From: Brassica napus
Taxonomy: Eukaryota; Streptophyta; Magnoliopsida; Brassicales; Brassicaceae
Length of the DNA: 64,000 nt
Assembly (NCBI RefSeq): GCF_020379485.1
Contig: NW_026014713.1
Span: 701,533 to 765,532, forward strand
Direction: 5' to 3'
This document shows, in pieces, positions 39,866-50,781 of the stretch (positions within the stretch are counted from its first letter, which is position 1; the number at the start of each line of letters is the position of its first letter). The translations under genes were made by a program, and so were the position numbers. Below the pieces are notes generated by a model. The model was not told where the DNA came from, made no database searches, and saw only the letters and a list, made by a program, of their open reading frames with translations.

Positions 39866-40352
39866 TATTGAGATGAAGACCAAGGAGGCTGAGACAGTAA
39901 CTTTAGAGTTTTACTGTGGTAACTTTATTTTAACCACAGTAACTACTTGGGGAAGTTATCTGATGGGATGAGAAGGTAACTTAGTGAAGAGAAGAGAGGA
40001 AACTCGACCAAAGAGGATAAGTGAGGTTAAGGAAGGATAAGGGATCACTTTGACAGCCTGTATGATGCTGGAAAGGAGAAGTTACCTTTATACTAGTGCA
40101 AGCATGTGAGAAAGCACAGCCAAGTGATTAAAAAGGAGTTCCAGCCTGTCCCTTGACTACACATGCTTAACCATTTCGAATTTCCTTGTTGCTCTCTCTA
40201 TTAATACTTGTAAACCTCATCAGTTATTAATTAATGGAGTTTTGAGTCTCTCTCTCTCTTTATTCTCTCACTAGAATCTCTTAATCTCTTTAATCTTTTC
40301 ATCTGATTGTCCCTAATTGGTTGAATCATGCTCTAATACACAAAAGTGTATA
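39866..40352 (+). repeat. R13 5' LTR (487 bp)
   Basis: The LTR starts TATTGAGATGAAG and ends AAAGTGTATA at the PBS. It holds a rearranged form of the R6 palindrome (GTAACT...TTACTGTGGTAAC...AACCACAGTAAC, about 39896-39942) and the W-box motif (40153-40168). Confidence 0.95.
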
Positions 40353-40370
40353 TGGTATCAGAGCCAGGTT
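40353..40370 (+). other. R13 primer-binding site
   Basis: TGGTATCAGAGCCAGGTT lies directly after the LTR. Confidence 0.9.
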
Positions 40371-40502
40371 GCTAAAAAGGGGAGAGTGTGATTTCGTTTT
40401 TTCATAAAATCTGGGTGTTCTTGAGTGTTCTTGAGGGTTCTTGAGTGTTCTTGGTGTTCTTGAGTTCTGGTCTTTATTATCTGAGTGGTGTGAGATATTC
40501 TG

Positions 40503-43500
40503 ATGGATTCAAACTATCTCAACATGGAAATGAAGCACAGATCTAGTACAACCATGGAGCTTGAAGAAGAGAGGGATGGCGATTGGTCTAGATGGGCAAA
40601 GAGAGCTTTGGAAAGCTGTGGGTTATGGAGTAGTCATGGAAAGGGGAAACCTTTCATGGAAATGGCTACTGAAGAAGGTCAGACAAGAGGTCTGAAGCTG
40701 GGAAATGAAGTTGTTCAAGGAGACACTACAAAGAGTGAGATTGAAGCAACTTTAGGCAAGTCCAAGCATGTGAGAGTCGTTGAGGACAGAGGGGTGATCC
40801 GCGGCTTGAGACAAGGAGAGGATGAGTGTTATCAGCTTGTGGGAAGGCTGAGAGAAGTATGGTCGGAGCTAGATGTGGTGAAGACACACACATCAAATCC
40901 GAGATGTTGTCAAGAAAGGAGGAAGCAAGATGTGATCTTCAGCTTCCTTATGGAAGAGGTATGTGAGCTTGTTAAATATACTTGTGATGTGTGGGAAATG
41001 AACAGGAAGCCAGAAAGATGGAAGGGAGGTACAAGCTGTAAGAGGGGAAGGTTGAGAAAACTTTCTAAGGAGTGGTTAATGAAGAGAAGGGCATGGAGAA
41101 AGGATAGCGAGTCTGAGCACTTAAGTGACAGGATGAGTGTAATCTTGAAGAGAATCAAGGATGTACTTCAGCAGATGGTTATAGGAAAGTGTTCATACTC
41201 AGCTTACATGGGAGAGACAGTAGGAGACAGTGCGGATATGAGAGGAATGGATACCAAGAGGGCAGATGAGTGTGTGACAAAGAAGGAATGGGATGAGTTG
41301 GTTAAGCATGTGTATGCTTTGGCTACGACCCGGAGTCTGGGTGCTCCTGCCAAAGCATCCACATCTAAACCCATCATCATTGACTCTGGAGCAACACACC
41401 ACATGATCAGTGACAAGAGACTAATCAGTGAGGTTAAAGCAGCAACAGGGAGTGTCATGATAGCCAATGGTACCAGGATCCCAATAGAAGGAGTGGGAAA
41501 CCTCAAGCTGTTTGAGAAGAACTCCACTGCCTTCTACCTACCTCAGTTTACATCCAATCTAATCTCAGTTAAGAAGGCTACAGTTGATCTGGATTGTCAA
41601 GTGGTTTTCAGACCAAATGAAGTTGAGTTCCAGGATTTGAAGACTGGAAGGGTTATTGGCAGAGGAGACAGCAAGCATCAGCTCTATCATCTCCAAACAA
41701 CTGAGGCGCCTAGTCCTGTGGAGTCTGTGTGTTTAAGCAGCACAACGGATAGGTGTGATAATCTCACATGGCATGCAAGGCTGGGACATCCTCATGCCAA
41801 GGCAATTGAACTGATTCTACCAAGTATGGCGTTCAATCACTTGGAGTGTGAAGCTTGTATACTTGGAAAGCACTGTAGGACTGTCTTCCCAACATCAGAA
41901 ACCAGATATGAGAATTGCTTTGATCTGGTGCATTCAGACGTGTGGACAGCTCCCTGTATGTCTAGAGACAGCCATAAGTACTTTGTGACTTTCATTGATG
42001 AGAAGTCCAAGTACACATGGATCACCATGATTCCCTCCAAAGACAGAGTCCTAGAAGCCTTCATGAACTTCCAAGCATATGTTACTAATCAGTACAATGC
42101 CACTGTGAGGATTCTGAGGTCTGATAATGGAGGAGAATACACTAGCAATGCTTTCAAGAGTCATCTTGCAAAGCATGGGATTGTGCAACAAACTAGCTGT
42201 CCTTACACACCACAACAAAATGGGGTGGCTGAGAGGAAGAACAGACATTTGATGGAGGTTGCGAGATCAATCATGTTCCACATGAATGTCCCTAAGAGGT
42301 TTTGGAGTGATGCTGTTCAGACTGCTTGCTATCTCATCAATAGAGTGCCAACCCGTGTCTTGAAGAAACTGTCTCCCTTTGAAGTATTGAACAAGGCCAA
42401 GCCACACATTGATCATTTGAGAGTCTTTGGGTGCTTATGTTATGTGATGATTCCCGGAGAAAGAAGGAACAAGCTAGAAGCAAAGAGTACTAAAGCTATG
42501 TTCATTGGGTACTCAATCACTCAGAAAGGCTACAAATGTTATGATCCAATAACTAGGAGGGTTATGGTATCTAGAGAAGTGAAGTTTGTTGAGTCTAAAG
42601 GGTATTATGAGGAGAAGAAATGGGAAGACCTAGAGGATCTGTCCCGAGCTCCATCAGAGAAGGCAACAACATTGAGAGTGTTGTTGGAGAGGCTAGGGAT
42701 AGGATTATCCCAAGATCAGGAACCAGGAAGAACCGGACCTTCTAATCAAACTGGAGAAGCTGGAGGAACAACCCCTCTTGATCATGAGAGGGGGAATGGA
42801 TCTGAATCAGGGGAGCAGGAGCATAACCAAGAGGATTCAGGTCAGCATGATCAGGAGGAGACACAGGAAGTAGAGAGTGAAGCTCAGTCAGGTGGAAATG
42901 AGCAGGGAGAACCTACTGGTTTAAGAGAGGAAGCACAAGAGAATGTTCAGGCTGAAGAACAGGTTGAGACCTTGCGGAGGAGCACAAGGATAAGGAGGGA
43001 TCCTTCCAACTGGGTAAACACGAGAGTGTACTACAATGCCCAGGCTGTGGAGCATCCCTCTCAAGCCGTGTGTTCCTTTGCAGAGTTTCCAGAAGAGCAC
43101 ATGGTGTTTATGTGTAACTTGGATGAGAATGAGATACCAAGATCTTATGAAGAAGCTATGAAGCACAAGGTTTGGAGAGATTCAGTAGGAGATGAAAGGG
43201 ATGCAATGATCAGGAATGATACTTGGTATGAGAGTGAGTTACCTAAAGGGAAGAAGGCAGTTTCAAGCAGATGGATCTTCACCATCAAGTACCTTGCAAA
43301 TGGGGAGATAGATAGGCGCAAGACTAGGCTGGTTGCAAGAGGATTTACACAGACTTATGGGGAAGATTACATTGATACTTTTGCACCAGTGGCCAAGCTT
43401 CACACAATTCGAATTGTGTTATCTATTGCAACAAACTTGGAGTGGGATTTGTGGCAAATGGATGTGAAGAATGCTTTCTTGCAAGGTGAACTTGAAGATG

Positions 43501-44684
43501 AAGTATACATGCATCCACCTCCTGGTCTTGAGCATCTAGTAAAGCCAGGGAATGTTTTGAGATTGAAGAAGGCTATATATGGGCTGAAGCAGTCTCCTAG
43601 AGCTTGGTACAGAAAGCTTAGTACAACTCTCAATGGGAGAGGGTTCAGGAAGTCTGAACTAGATCATACACTCTTCACACTGGTTGGACCATCAGGGATC
43701 ATAGTGATTTTGGTGTATGTGGATGATTTGATTATCACAGGGAGTGATAAGGCTGGGATTAAAGCCACCAAAGAGTTTCTCAAGTCTGTGTTTGATATTA
43801 AAGACTTGGGAGAGATGAAGTATTTTTTGGGGATTGAGATATGCAGATCTAAGGAGGGTTTGTTTATGTCTCAAAGGAAGTATACTATGGATATGCTGAA
43901 GGAGACTGATGTGCTTGGAGGGAAGATAGCTAAGACACCTCTTGAGGAAGGGTATAAGGTCTTGCGTGAGGGGGAGGTTGAAGAGAACCAGTTGTTTGAG
44001 GATGCTAAGCTGTATAGGAGGATGGTGGGTAAGCTGATCTACTTGACTATCACCAGACCTGATATATGCTTTGCTGTGAATCAAGTGAGCCAACATATGC
44101 AGGCGCCAAAGGTACATCACTGGAAGATGGTTGATAGGATACTGAGGTATTTGAGTGGCTCACATGGACAAGGAGTTTGGATGGGTTGCAATGGCAGTAC
44201 AGAAGTGGTTGGGTATTGTGATGCTGATTGGGCAGGAGATAGAGTGGACAGGAGATCAACTACTGGGTATTGTACATTCATTGGAGGGAATCTGGTTACT
44301 TGGAAGAGTAAGAAGCAGAAGGTCATCTCCTGTTCAAGTGCTGAAGCTGAGTATAGAGCTATGTTGAAGCTTACAAATGAGTTGGTGTGGATCAAGGGGA
44401 TCTTGAAGCACTTGGAGATCGAGCAGGCCACACCTATGACAATGCATTGTGACAATCAAGCAGCTATCCACATTGCCTCCAATTCAGTGTTTCATGAGAG
44501 AACAAAGCACATAGAGGTGGATTGTCATAAGGTGAGGCAGATGATCATCTTAGGAGTGATTCTGCCATGTTATACAAGAAGTGAAGATCAGCTTGCAGAT
44601 GTGTTTACTAAGGCAGCGAGATTGAAGACAATGGAGTCCATACTGTCAAGGCTTGGACTCATTGATCTGACTCCTAGGAGCTGA
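40503..44684 (+). CDS. R13 Gag-Pol polyprotein, group II (1393 aa), intact
   Basis: This is one uninterrupted ORF. Gag (about 1-285) has no CCHC knuckle; a Lys/Arg-rich stretch at about 168-200 may serve for RNA binding (inference). Protease DSGA 294-297; integrase zinc H424/H429/C449/C452 and catalytic D479/D541/E577 (a normal DD35E spacing); acidic linker about 735-825; RT D987 and YVDD 1072-1075; RNase H D1240, E1281/E1283, D1317 and D1340. It is nearly identical to R6 up to about residue 680, then follows R4 (RRVMVSREVKF), so it looks mosaic. The start shared with R6 is MDSNYLNMEM; Met18 is the alternative matching R4. Confidence 0.95.
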   Translation: MDSNYLNMEMKHRSSTTMELEEERDGDWSRWAKRALESCGLWSSHGKGKPFMEMATEEGQTRGLKLGNEVVQGDTTKSEIEATLGKSKHVRVVEDRGVIRGLRQGEDECYQLVGRLREVWSELDVVKTHTSNPRCCQERRKQDVIFSFLMEEVCELVKYTCDVWEMNRKPERWKGGTSCKRGRLRKLSKEWLMKRRAWRKDSESEHLSDRMSVILKRIKDVLQQMVIGKCSYSAYMGETVGDSADMRGMDTKRADECVTKKEWDELVKHVYALATTRSLGAPAKASTSKPIIIDSGATHHMISDKRLISEVKAATGSVMIANGTRIPIEGVGNLKLFEKNSTAFYLPQFTSNLISVKKATVDLDCQVVFRPNEVEFQDLKTGRVIGRGDSKHQLYHLQTTEAPSPVESVCLSSTTDRCDNLTWHARLGHPHAKAIELILPSMAFNHLECEACILGKHCRTVFPTSETRYENCFDLVHSDVWTAPCMSRDSHKYFVTFIDEKSKYTWITMIPSKDRVLEAFMNFQAYVTNQYNATVRILRSDNGGEYTSNAFKSHLAKHGIVQQTSCPYTPQQNGVAERKNRHLMEVARSIMFHMNVPKRFWSDAVQTACYLINRVPTRVLKKLSPFEVLNKAKPHIDHLRVFGCLCYVMIPGERRNKLEAKSTKAMFIGYSITQKGYKCYDPITRRVMVSREVKFVESKGYYEEKKWEDLEDLSRAPSEKATTLRVLLERLGIGLSQDQEPGRTGPSNQTGEAGGTTPLDHERGNGSESGEQEHNQEDSGQHDQEETQEVESEAQSGGNEQGEPTGLREEAQENVQAEEQVETLRRSTRIRRDPSNWVNTRVYYNAQAVEHPSQAVCSFAEFPEEHMVFMCNLDENEIPRSYEEAMKHKVWRDSVGDERDAMIRNDTWYESELPKGKKAVSSRWIFTIKYLANGEIDRRKTRLVARGFTQTYGEDYIDTFAPVAKLHTIRIVLSIATNLEWDLWQMDVKNAFLQGELEDEVYMHPPPGLEHLVKPGNVLRLKKAIYGLKQSPRAWYRKLSTTLNGRGFRKSELDHTLFTLVGPSGIIVILVYVDDLIITGSDKAGIKATKEFLKSVFDIKDLGEMKYFLGIEICRSKEGLFMSQRKYTMDMLKETDVLGGKIAKTPLEEGYKVLREGEVEENQLFEDAKLYRRMVGKLIYLTITRPDICFAVNQVSQHMQAPKVHHWKMVDRILRYLSGSHGQGVWMGCNGSTEVVGYCDADWAGDRVDRRSTTGYCTFIGGNLVTWKSKKQKVISCSSAEAEYRAMLKLTNELVWIKGILKHLEIEQATPMTMHCDNQAAIHIASNSVFHERTKHIEVDCHKVRQMIILGVILPCYTRSEDQLADVFTKAARLKTMESILSRLGLIDLTPRS

Positions 44685-44816
44685 GCCCCTTAACCATGGA
44701 GTCTCCACTCTTTTTCCCTCATCAAGGTTTTATCCCAATGGGTTTTACTTGGTGAGGTTTTTAACGAGGGAGGTCTTCATGGTTTCCAAGCTTGACTTGT
44801 TCTACATGGTCAAGCT

Positions 44817-44826
44817 TGAGGGGGAG
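44817..44826 (+). other. R13 polypurine tract
   Basis: TGAGGGGGAG lies directly before the TATTGAG start of the 3' LTR. Confidence 0.88.
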
Positions 44827-45313
44827 TATTGAGATGAAGACCAAGGAGGCTGAGACAGTAACTTTAGAGTTTTACTGTGGTAACTTTATTTTAACCACAG
44901 TAACTACTTGGGGAAGTTATCTGATGGGATGAGAAGGTAACTTAGTGAAGAGAAGAGAGGAAACTCGACCAAAGAGGATAAGTGAGGTTAAGGAAGGATA
45001 AGGGATCACTTTGACAGCCTGTATGATGCTGGAAAGGAGAAGTTACCTTTATACTAGTGCAAGCATGTGAGAAAGCACAGCCAAGTGATTAAAAAGGAGT
45101 TCCAGCCTGTCCCTTGACTACACATGCTTAACCATTTCGAATTTCCTTGTTGCTCTCTCTATTAATACTTGTAAACCTCATCAGTTATTAATTAATGGAG
45201 TTTTGAGTCTCTCTCTCTCTTTATTCTCTCACTAGAATCTCTTAATCTCTTTAATCTTTTCATCTGATTGTCCCTAATTGGTTGAATCATGCTCTAATAC
45301 ACAAAAGTGTATA
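44827..45313 (+). repeat. R13 3' LTR (487 bp)
   Basis: It appears identical to the 5' LTR. It is followed by the TSD AGTTC and then the rest of the R12 5' LTR. The W-box motif is at 45114-45129. Confidence 0.95.
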
Positions 45314-45318
45314 AGTTC

Positions 45319-45878
45319 AACCAAGATCACTTGGGTCTCGACCTTTCTTCACATTCTAAAGTGGTGCAAACTTAGGGTGAAGTGTACGGAGTTACCATGT
45401 CCGTACCATCTGAAGTTACCACGGTAAATAGGAGGTTGAACAACAAGAAGGAGGGAAAGGCCAAAGACACTTATGCAAAGGGAAGGTCACAGCCAAAGAA
45501 AGGAGATGACCGTTTATGGATAAGAGGAGGCGCGGCTTTACAGCTGGGACAGGCTGTAAAGGTGTTTGGCATCTGATCCAAGATGCCAAAGGGATCAAAC
45601 GTGTGATGGCCCCTATTGGACGGATTCAAAACCAGCCAGCCCTTACCATTTGACTTCACGTGCTTGAGCTGCCTTAACCCATTTCGAAAACCCTATGTCC
45701 TCTAAGTATAAATATGTAATCTTCTCATTAATAAGAGATCAGACAGTTCTATCCAATTGATTACTCTACTTGTTCCATAATGATTCCTCATTAGTCATCT
45801 AATCACATAATCATCTCCTTACTCATCCTAAATCATTCTACTCTTTCACATACAAACTCAGATTATCTAAAACTTATA
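45319..45878 (+). repeat. R12 5' LTR, second part
   Basis: It continues from 39865 and ends AAAACTTATA at the PBS. It has the W-box motif in CACGTG form (45650-45665), AAAACCCTA, TATAAATA (about 45708) and the R core AGACAGTTCTA (45741-45751). Confidence 0.93.
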
Positions 45879-45896
45879 TGGTATCAGAGCCAGGTT
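45879..45896 (+). other. R12 primer-binding site
   Basis: TGGTATCAGAGCCAGGTT lies directly after the LTR. Confidence 0.9.
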
Positions 45897-46091
45897 CTAA
45901 AGAATCTGAGTTCTTATTTTGAGACACTGAAGAACAGAGTTGAAGCTTTGAAGCCATCCGAGGAAGATCAAAGCTCAAGGGTGTTCATTTGGAGTGTGCG
46001 CGAGTTCTAAACAAGTTAAGGTCCATCCATACAAGAGTCATCCGTTCAAAGCTCCATCCCTCTCAAGTTTTTGAAGTTAAGCTGTGATAAG

Positions 46092-49000
46092 ATGGAGAAC
46101 ATGAAGATGAAAGTGGCGATTACCTTCAAGGGAAGCAACTACTTGGTTTGGTCCCGGCTGGTGAAGACAACCATTGGGAGTAAGGGCTTGTGGAGTCATA
46201 TCACAACCGGTGAAGCTCCAAAGCTCATTACTCAGGAAGAAGACCAAGAGGGGGTCTCAGTTGATGCTGTAGATAAGTGGCAGTAGGAAGACATGGTAGT
46301 GATGTCGGTTCTTCATGGGTCGTTGGAGCCAGCGATATTGGAGGCATACAGCTACTGTGAGTCAGCCAAGGAGCTGTGGGACACCTTGAAGAAGGTGTAT
46401 GGGAACATTTCGAACCTGAGCCGTGTCTTTGAGGTAAAGCAAGCTATCAACAACCTTGCACAAGAAGACATGGAGTTCACCAAGCATTTGGGAAGATTCA
46501 GGGCGTTGTGGTCAGAGCTAGAGATGTTGAGGCCAAGTACAACTGATCCAGATCAGTTGAATGAGAGGCGGGAGCAAGACAAGGTGTTTGGCTTGCTGCT
46601 CACACTAAACCCGGCCTACAACAGTCTCATCAAGCACATGTTAAGAGCTGATAAGCTACCTGACCTAGAGGACGTGTGTTCACAGATTCAAAAAGAACAA
46701 GGCTCCATTGGGCTGTTTGGAGGCAAAGGAGAGCTCACATTGGCGAATTATGCGTCCCAAGTGGATCAGACTGAAGCTCCTCAAGCTAACAAGGCGGCTC
46801 ATGGCAAGTATGAAGACAAGAGGTTCAATGGGAATTGTGATCACTGCAAGAAGCATGGACACAAGAAGAGTCAATGCTGGATACTCCACCCTCACTTAAA
46901 GCCGGCTAAGTTCTTAAAGGAGAAGGAAGCAAGAGCACACATGACTGAGAGCTCTATGGGTGCTGGCTCCTCAAGCAGGACAAGTGAAGGAGAAGTGCGT
47001 GAGGTGGGTGATGGAAAGTCGCTGGTGGCGTACACTGGAGGTTCAAACAGCAATGACTACATCCGGCGCTCAGACATGGATGCTCTCATCAAGATGCTCA
47101 AGGAAAATGGTAACAAAAGTAGTATCAACCTTGGTTATTCATTTGGTGCATCTATGATTAAGAGTGTGTCTGATTGTGTTGAGAACGAACATAGACTTGA
47201 TAGGACTGAAAGTATACTCAAGAGTATAGGAAATGGATATAAACCATCTAGTATTCTCTGTCAAGCTCATATTGCTAGAAACATGTCTAAAGCATTAATA
47301 GTTGATTCTGGTGCATCTCATCACATGATAAGTGACACTAGATTGATTAAGGACATTCAACCTGCAAATGGACATGTTATGATTGCTAATGGTGATAAGA
47401 TTCCCATAAAAGGAATAGGAAAACTTAAGTTGTTTGAAAAAGAATCTAAAGCCTTCTATATGCCTGAATTTACATCTAATCTATTGTCAGTTAAGAGATG
47501 CACTACTGACTTGCAATGTAATGTTATATTCAGTCCTAATGATGTGAAGTTTCAGGATATTGAGAGCAGCAAGATGATTGGGAAAGGAGTTACTAAAGGA
47601 GACCTTTATTTACTTGAAGATCTTACTCCTGTTCCTAGTCATTGTTGTTCATTTACATTTGCTTCTGATTCTGTCTCTAGTTTGAATAAGAATGCATTGT
47701 GGCATGCTAGACTAGGTCACCCTCATGCTAAACCTTTGAACTTAATGGTACCAGGTGTTATTTATGAGAATAAAGATTGTGAAGCTTGTATCTTAGGCAA
47801 GCATTGTAAAAATGTGTTTCCAAAATCTTCAACAGTTTATGAAAATTGCTTTGATTTGATTCATTCTGATGTGTGGACTGCACCTTGTTTGTCAAGGGAT
47901 AATTATAAATACTTTGTCACATTCATTGATGAAAAATCTAAATACACCTGGTTAACCTTAATTCAAACCAAAGATAGGGTACTTGATGCATTTAAAAACT
48001 TTCAAGCTTATGTGACTAACCATTATCATGCAAAGATTAAAATTTTTAGATCAGATAATGGAGGAGAGTATACAAGCTTGGCATTCAAGCAGCACCTAGC
48101 TCAGCATGGAGTACTTCATCAAACTAGTTGCCCATATACTCCTCAGCAAAATGGTGTGGCTGAGAGAAAGAACAGGCATCTAATGGAAGTGGCAAGGTCT
48201 CTCATGCTTCAAGCAAATGTTCCCAAGAAGTTTTGGAGTGATGCTGTCTCCACAGCATGTTATCTGATCAACAGGACCCCTACCAAAGTCTTGGATGAAC
48301 ACGCTCCATTTGAGGTATTGAACAAACACAAGCCGGTTCTAGATTACTTGAGAGTCTTTGGATGCTTGTTTATGTGTTGATCCCGGGAGAGCTGCGCAAC
48401 AAGCTTGAAGCTAGAAGCACCAAAGCCATGTTTATTGGATACTCAACCACTCAAAAGGGTTATAGATGTTATGATCCTGTCACAAGAAGAGTACTTACAT
48501 CTAGAGATGTAAAGTTCATTGAATCCCGTGGGTATTATGATGAGAAGAATCAGGAAGACTTGAAGGATCTCACCTCAGATAAGGCTGGGGTGTTAAGGAT
48601 TATCCTAGAGGGGCTAGGGATCAAGATGTCCCAGGATCAGAACTCTGGTCAAAGGGGACAACATGGAGACTCTCACCATGATCGTGAGGGGGGAAATGAG
48701 CCTGAAGTTCAAGAAAGTGGCCAAGAAGGAGCCGGCTTGAATGAGGAAGGAATGGAGACAAGTTTAGGCCGAGATAGAGCCGGCTTGGATCAGGAACAAA
48801 GGGAGATGAGTTCAGGCTCTCACAATCAAGGTGAGCAGGAACAAAGAGAAGTAGAAGCATCAGTTGAGGATGTAGAAGAAGAACCGGATGTTCAAGAGCA
48901 AGTTGTGAGAGTTCAACAGCCAGAACTGAGGAGAAGCACAAGAGTGAGGAAGGATCCTTCCTCTTGGGTAAACACGAGAGTGTACTACAATGCCCAAGCA

Positions 49001-50641
49001 GTGGAGCATCCTTCTCAAGCTGTGTGCTCCTTTGCTCAATATCCTAAAGCACATTGCGCATTTATGGTAAATCTGGATGAGGGTTATATCCCAAGAAGCT
49101 ATGAAGAGGCAATACAAGACAAGGAGTGGAAGGAATCAGTTGGAGCTGAGGCAGGAGCCATGATCAAGAATGATACTTGGTATGAGAGTGAGTTACCTAA
49201 AGGGAAGAAAGCTGTGACTAGTAGATGGATCTTCACAATCAAGTATAAGGCTGATGGTCAGGTTGAGAGAAAGAAGTCAAGACTGGTTGCAAGAGGTTTA
49301 CTCAAACATATGGAGAAGATTACATTGAGACCTTTGCACCAGTGGCTAAACTACACACAATCCGGATTGTATTAAGCTTGGCTGTGAATCTTGGATGGGG
49401 CTTTATGGCAAATGGATGTGAAGAATGCATTTCTACAAGGAGAGCTTGAGGATGAATTTTATATGCATCCACCTCCAGGCTTGGAACACTTAGTAAAGAA
49501 AGGGAATGTGTTGAGACTGAAGAAAGCTATCTATGGGCTGAAACAATCACCAAGAGCCTGGTATAACAAGCTGAGCACTACCCTTAATGGCCGAGGCTTC
49601 AAGAAGTCTGAGCTAGATCACACTCTCTTCACCCTCACTACCCCCTCAGGTATGATCGCACTACTTGTGTATGTTGATGATATCATTATCACAGGAAGTG
49701 ATAAGGAAGGTATCACAGCAACCAAGGAGTTCCTTAAATCCATGTTTGAGATTAAAGACTTGGGAGAAATGAAATACTTTCTTGGAATTGAGATATGTAG
49801 ATCCAAGGAAGGTTTGTTTATGTCCCAAAGGAAGTATACACTTGATCTTTTGAAAGATGCAGGTGCTTATGGAGGCAAGACAGCAAGAATGCCTATGGAG
49901 GATGGCTACAAAGTCCCACGAGAGGGGGAGATTGAAGACAGCAAATCTTATCAGGATCCTAAACTCTATAGAAAACTAGTTGGCAAATTGATTTATCTAA
50001 CCATAACTAGACCTGACATTTGTTTTGCTGTGAATCAGGTGAGTCAACACATGCAAGTGCCTAAGGAGCATCATTGGCGCATGGTGGAGAGGATCTTGAT
50101 GTATCTCAACGGCTCACCTGATCAAGGAGTATGGATGGGTTGCAATGGGAGCACTGAAGTGGTTGGGTACTGTGATGCGGATTGGGCTGGTGATAGAGCA
50201 GACAGGAGATCAACCACAGGCTATTGCACATTCATTGGGGGCAACTTGGTGACTTGGAAGAGTAAGAAACAGAAGGTGGTGTCTTGCTCAAGTGCAGAAG
50301 CTGAGTATAGAGCTATGCTGAAGCTTACCAACGAGCTGGTATGGATCAAAGGCATCTTGAAGCACTTGGAGATTGATCAAGCCACGCCAATGACTATGCA
50401 TTGTGATAACCAAGCCGCGATCCACATAGCCTCCAACTCGGTGTTCCATGAAAGAACCAAGCACATTGAAGTTGACTGTCACAAGGTGAGGCAGATGATC
50501 ATCCTAGGAGTCATCCTGCCATGCTACACTAGGAGTGAAGATCAGTTAGCTGATGTGTTCACTAAGGCTGCGAGACAAAAGACTATGGAGTCCATTCACA
50601 TTAGATTGGGACTCATAGATCTTGGGAAAAGAAGGAGCTGA
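46092..50641 (+). pseudogene. R12 Gag-Pol pseudogene (one stop, three frameshifts)
   Basis: The start is MENMKMKVAITFKG, as in R3. A TAG at 46284-46286 replaces the CAA of KWQQED; two bases differ from the sister CAGCAAGAA. The frame then runs to 48380 and covers Gag with the knuckle CDHCKKHGHKKSQC, protease VDSGASHHM, and integrase HHCC and DDE. A 1-bp loss at about 48370 (TTGTTTATG for TTGTGTTATG) shifts into 48362-49375 (IN end, linker, RT start). A 1-bp loss near 49298 and a 1-bp gain near 49402 follow, and RT and RNase H finish at 49391-50641 (YVDD present, ending DLGKRRS). It is non-autonomous; its recent insertion would have needed proteins from another copy, or the lesions came later. 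Confidence 0.93.
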
Positions 50642-50771
50642 TCCCCTAAGTCATGAGGTCTTTACTCTTTTTCCCTCATCAAAGTTTTGTCCCAATGGGT
50701 TTTCTTTGATGAGGTTTTTAATGAGGAAGATCTCATGGCTGTCCAAGTTTAGGCTTTCACAAAGCTAAACT

Positions 50772-50781
50772 TGAGGGGGAG
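50772..50781 (+). other. R12 polypurine tract
   Basis: TGAGGGGGAG lies directly before the 3' LTR. Confidence 0.88.

Larger units (their letters stand above)
39866..45313 (+). mobile_element. R13: complete group II Ty1/copia element, intact, identical LTRs
   Basis: It is 5448 bp long with TSD AGTTC (39861-39865 and 45314-45318). The two 487-bp LTRs show no difference that I can find. PBS, one ORF and PPT are all present. Both LTRs start TATTGAG and end GTGTATA, so the termini are TA...TA. It is the best candidate in the window for a recently mobile autonomous element. Confidence 0.97.

Noticed and set aside
45382..45576. A 64-codon ORF in the R12 LTR, repeated at 50979-51173
   Set aside because: It repeats only because it is in both LTRs. 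There is no sign of coding selection and other U3 types lack it.
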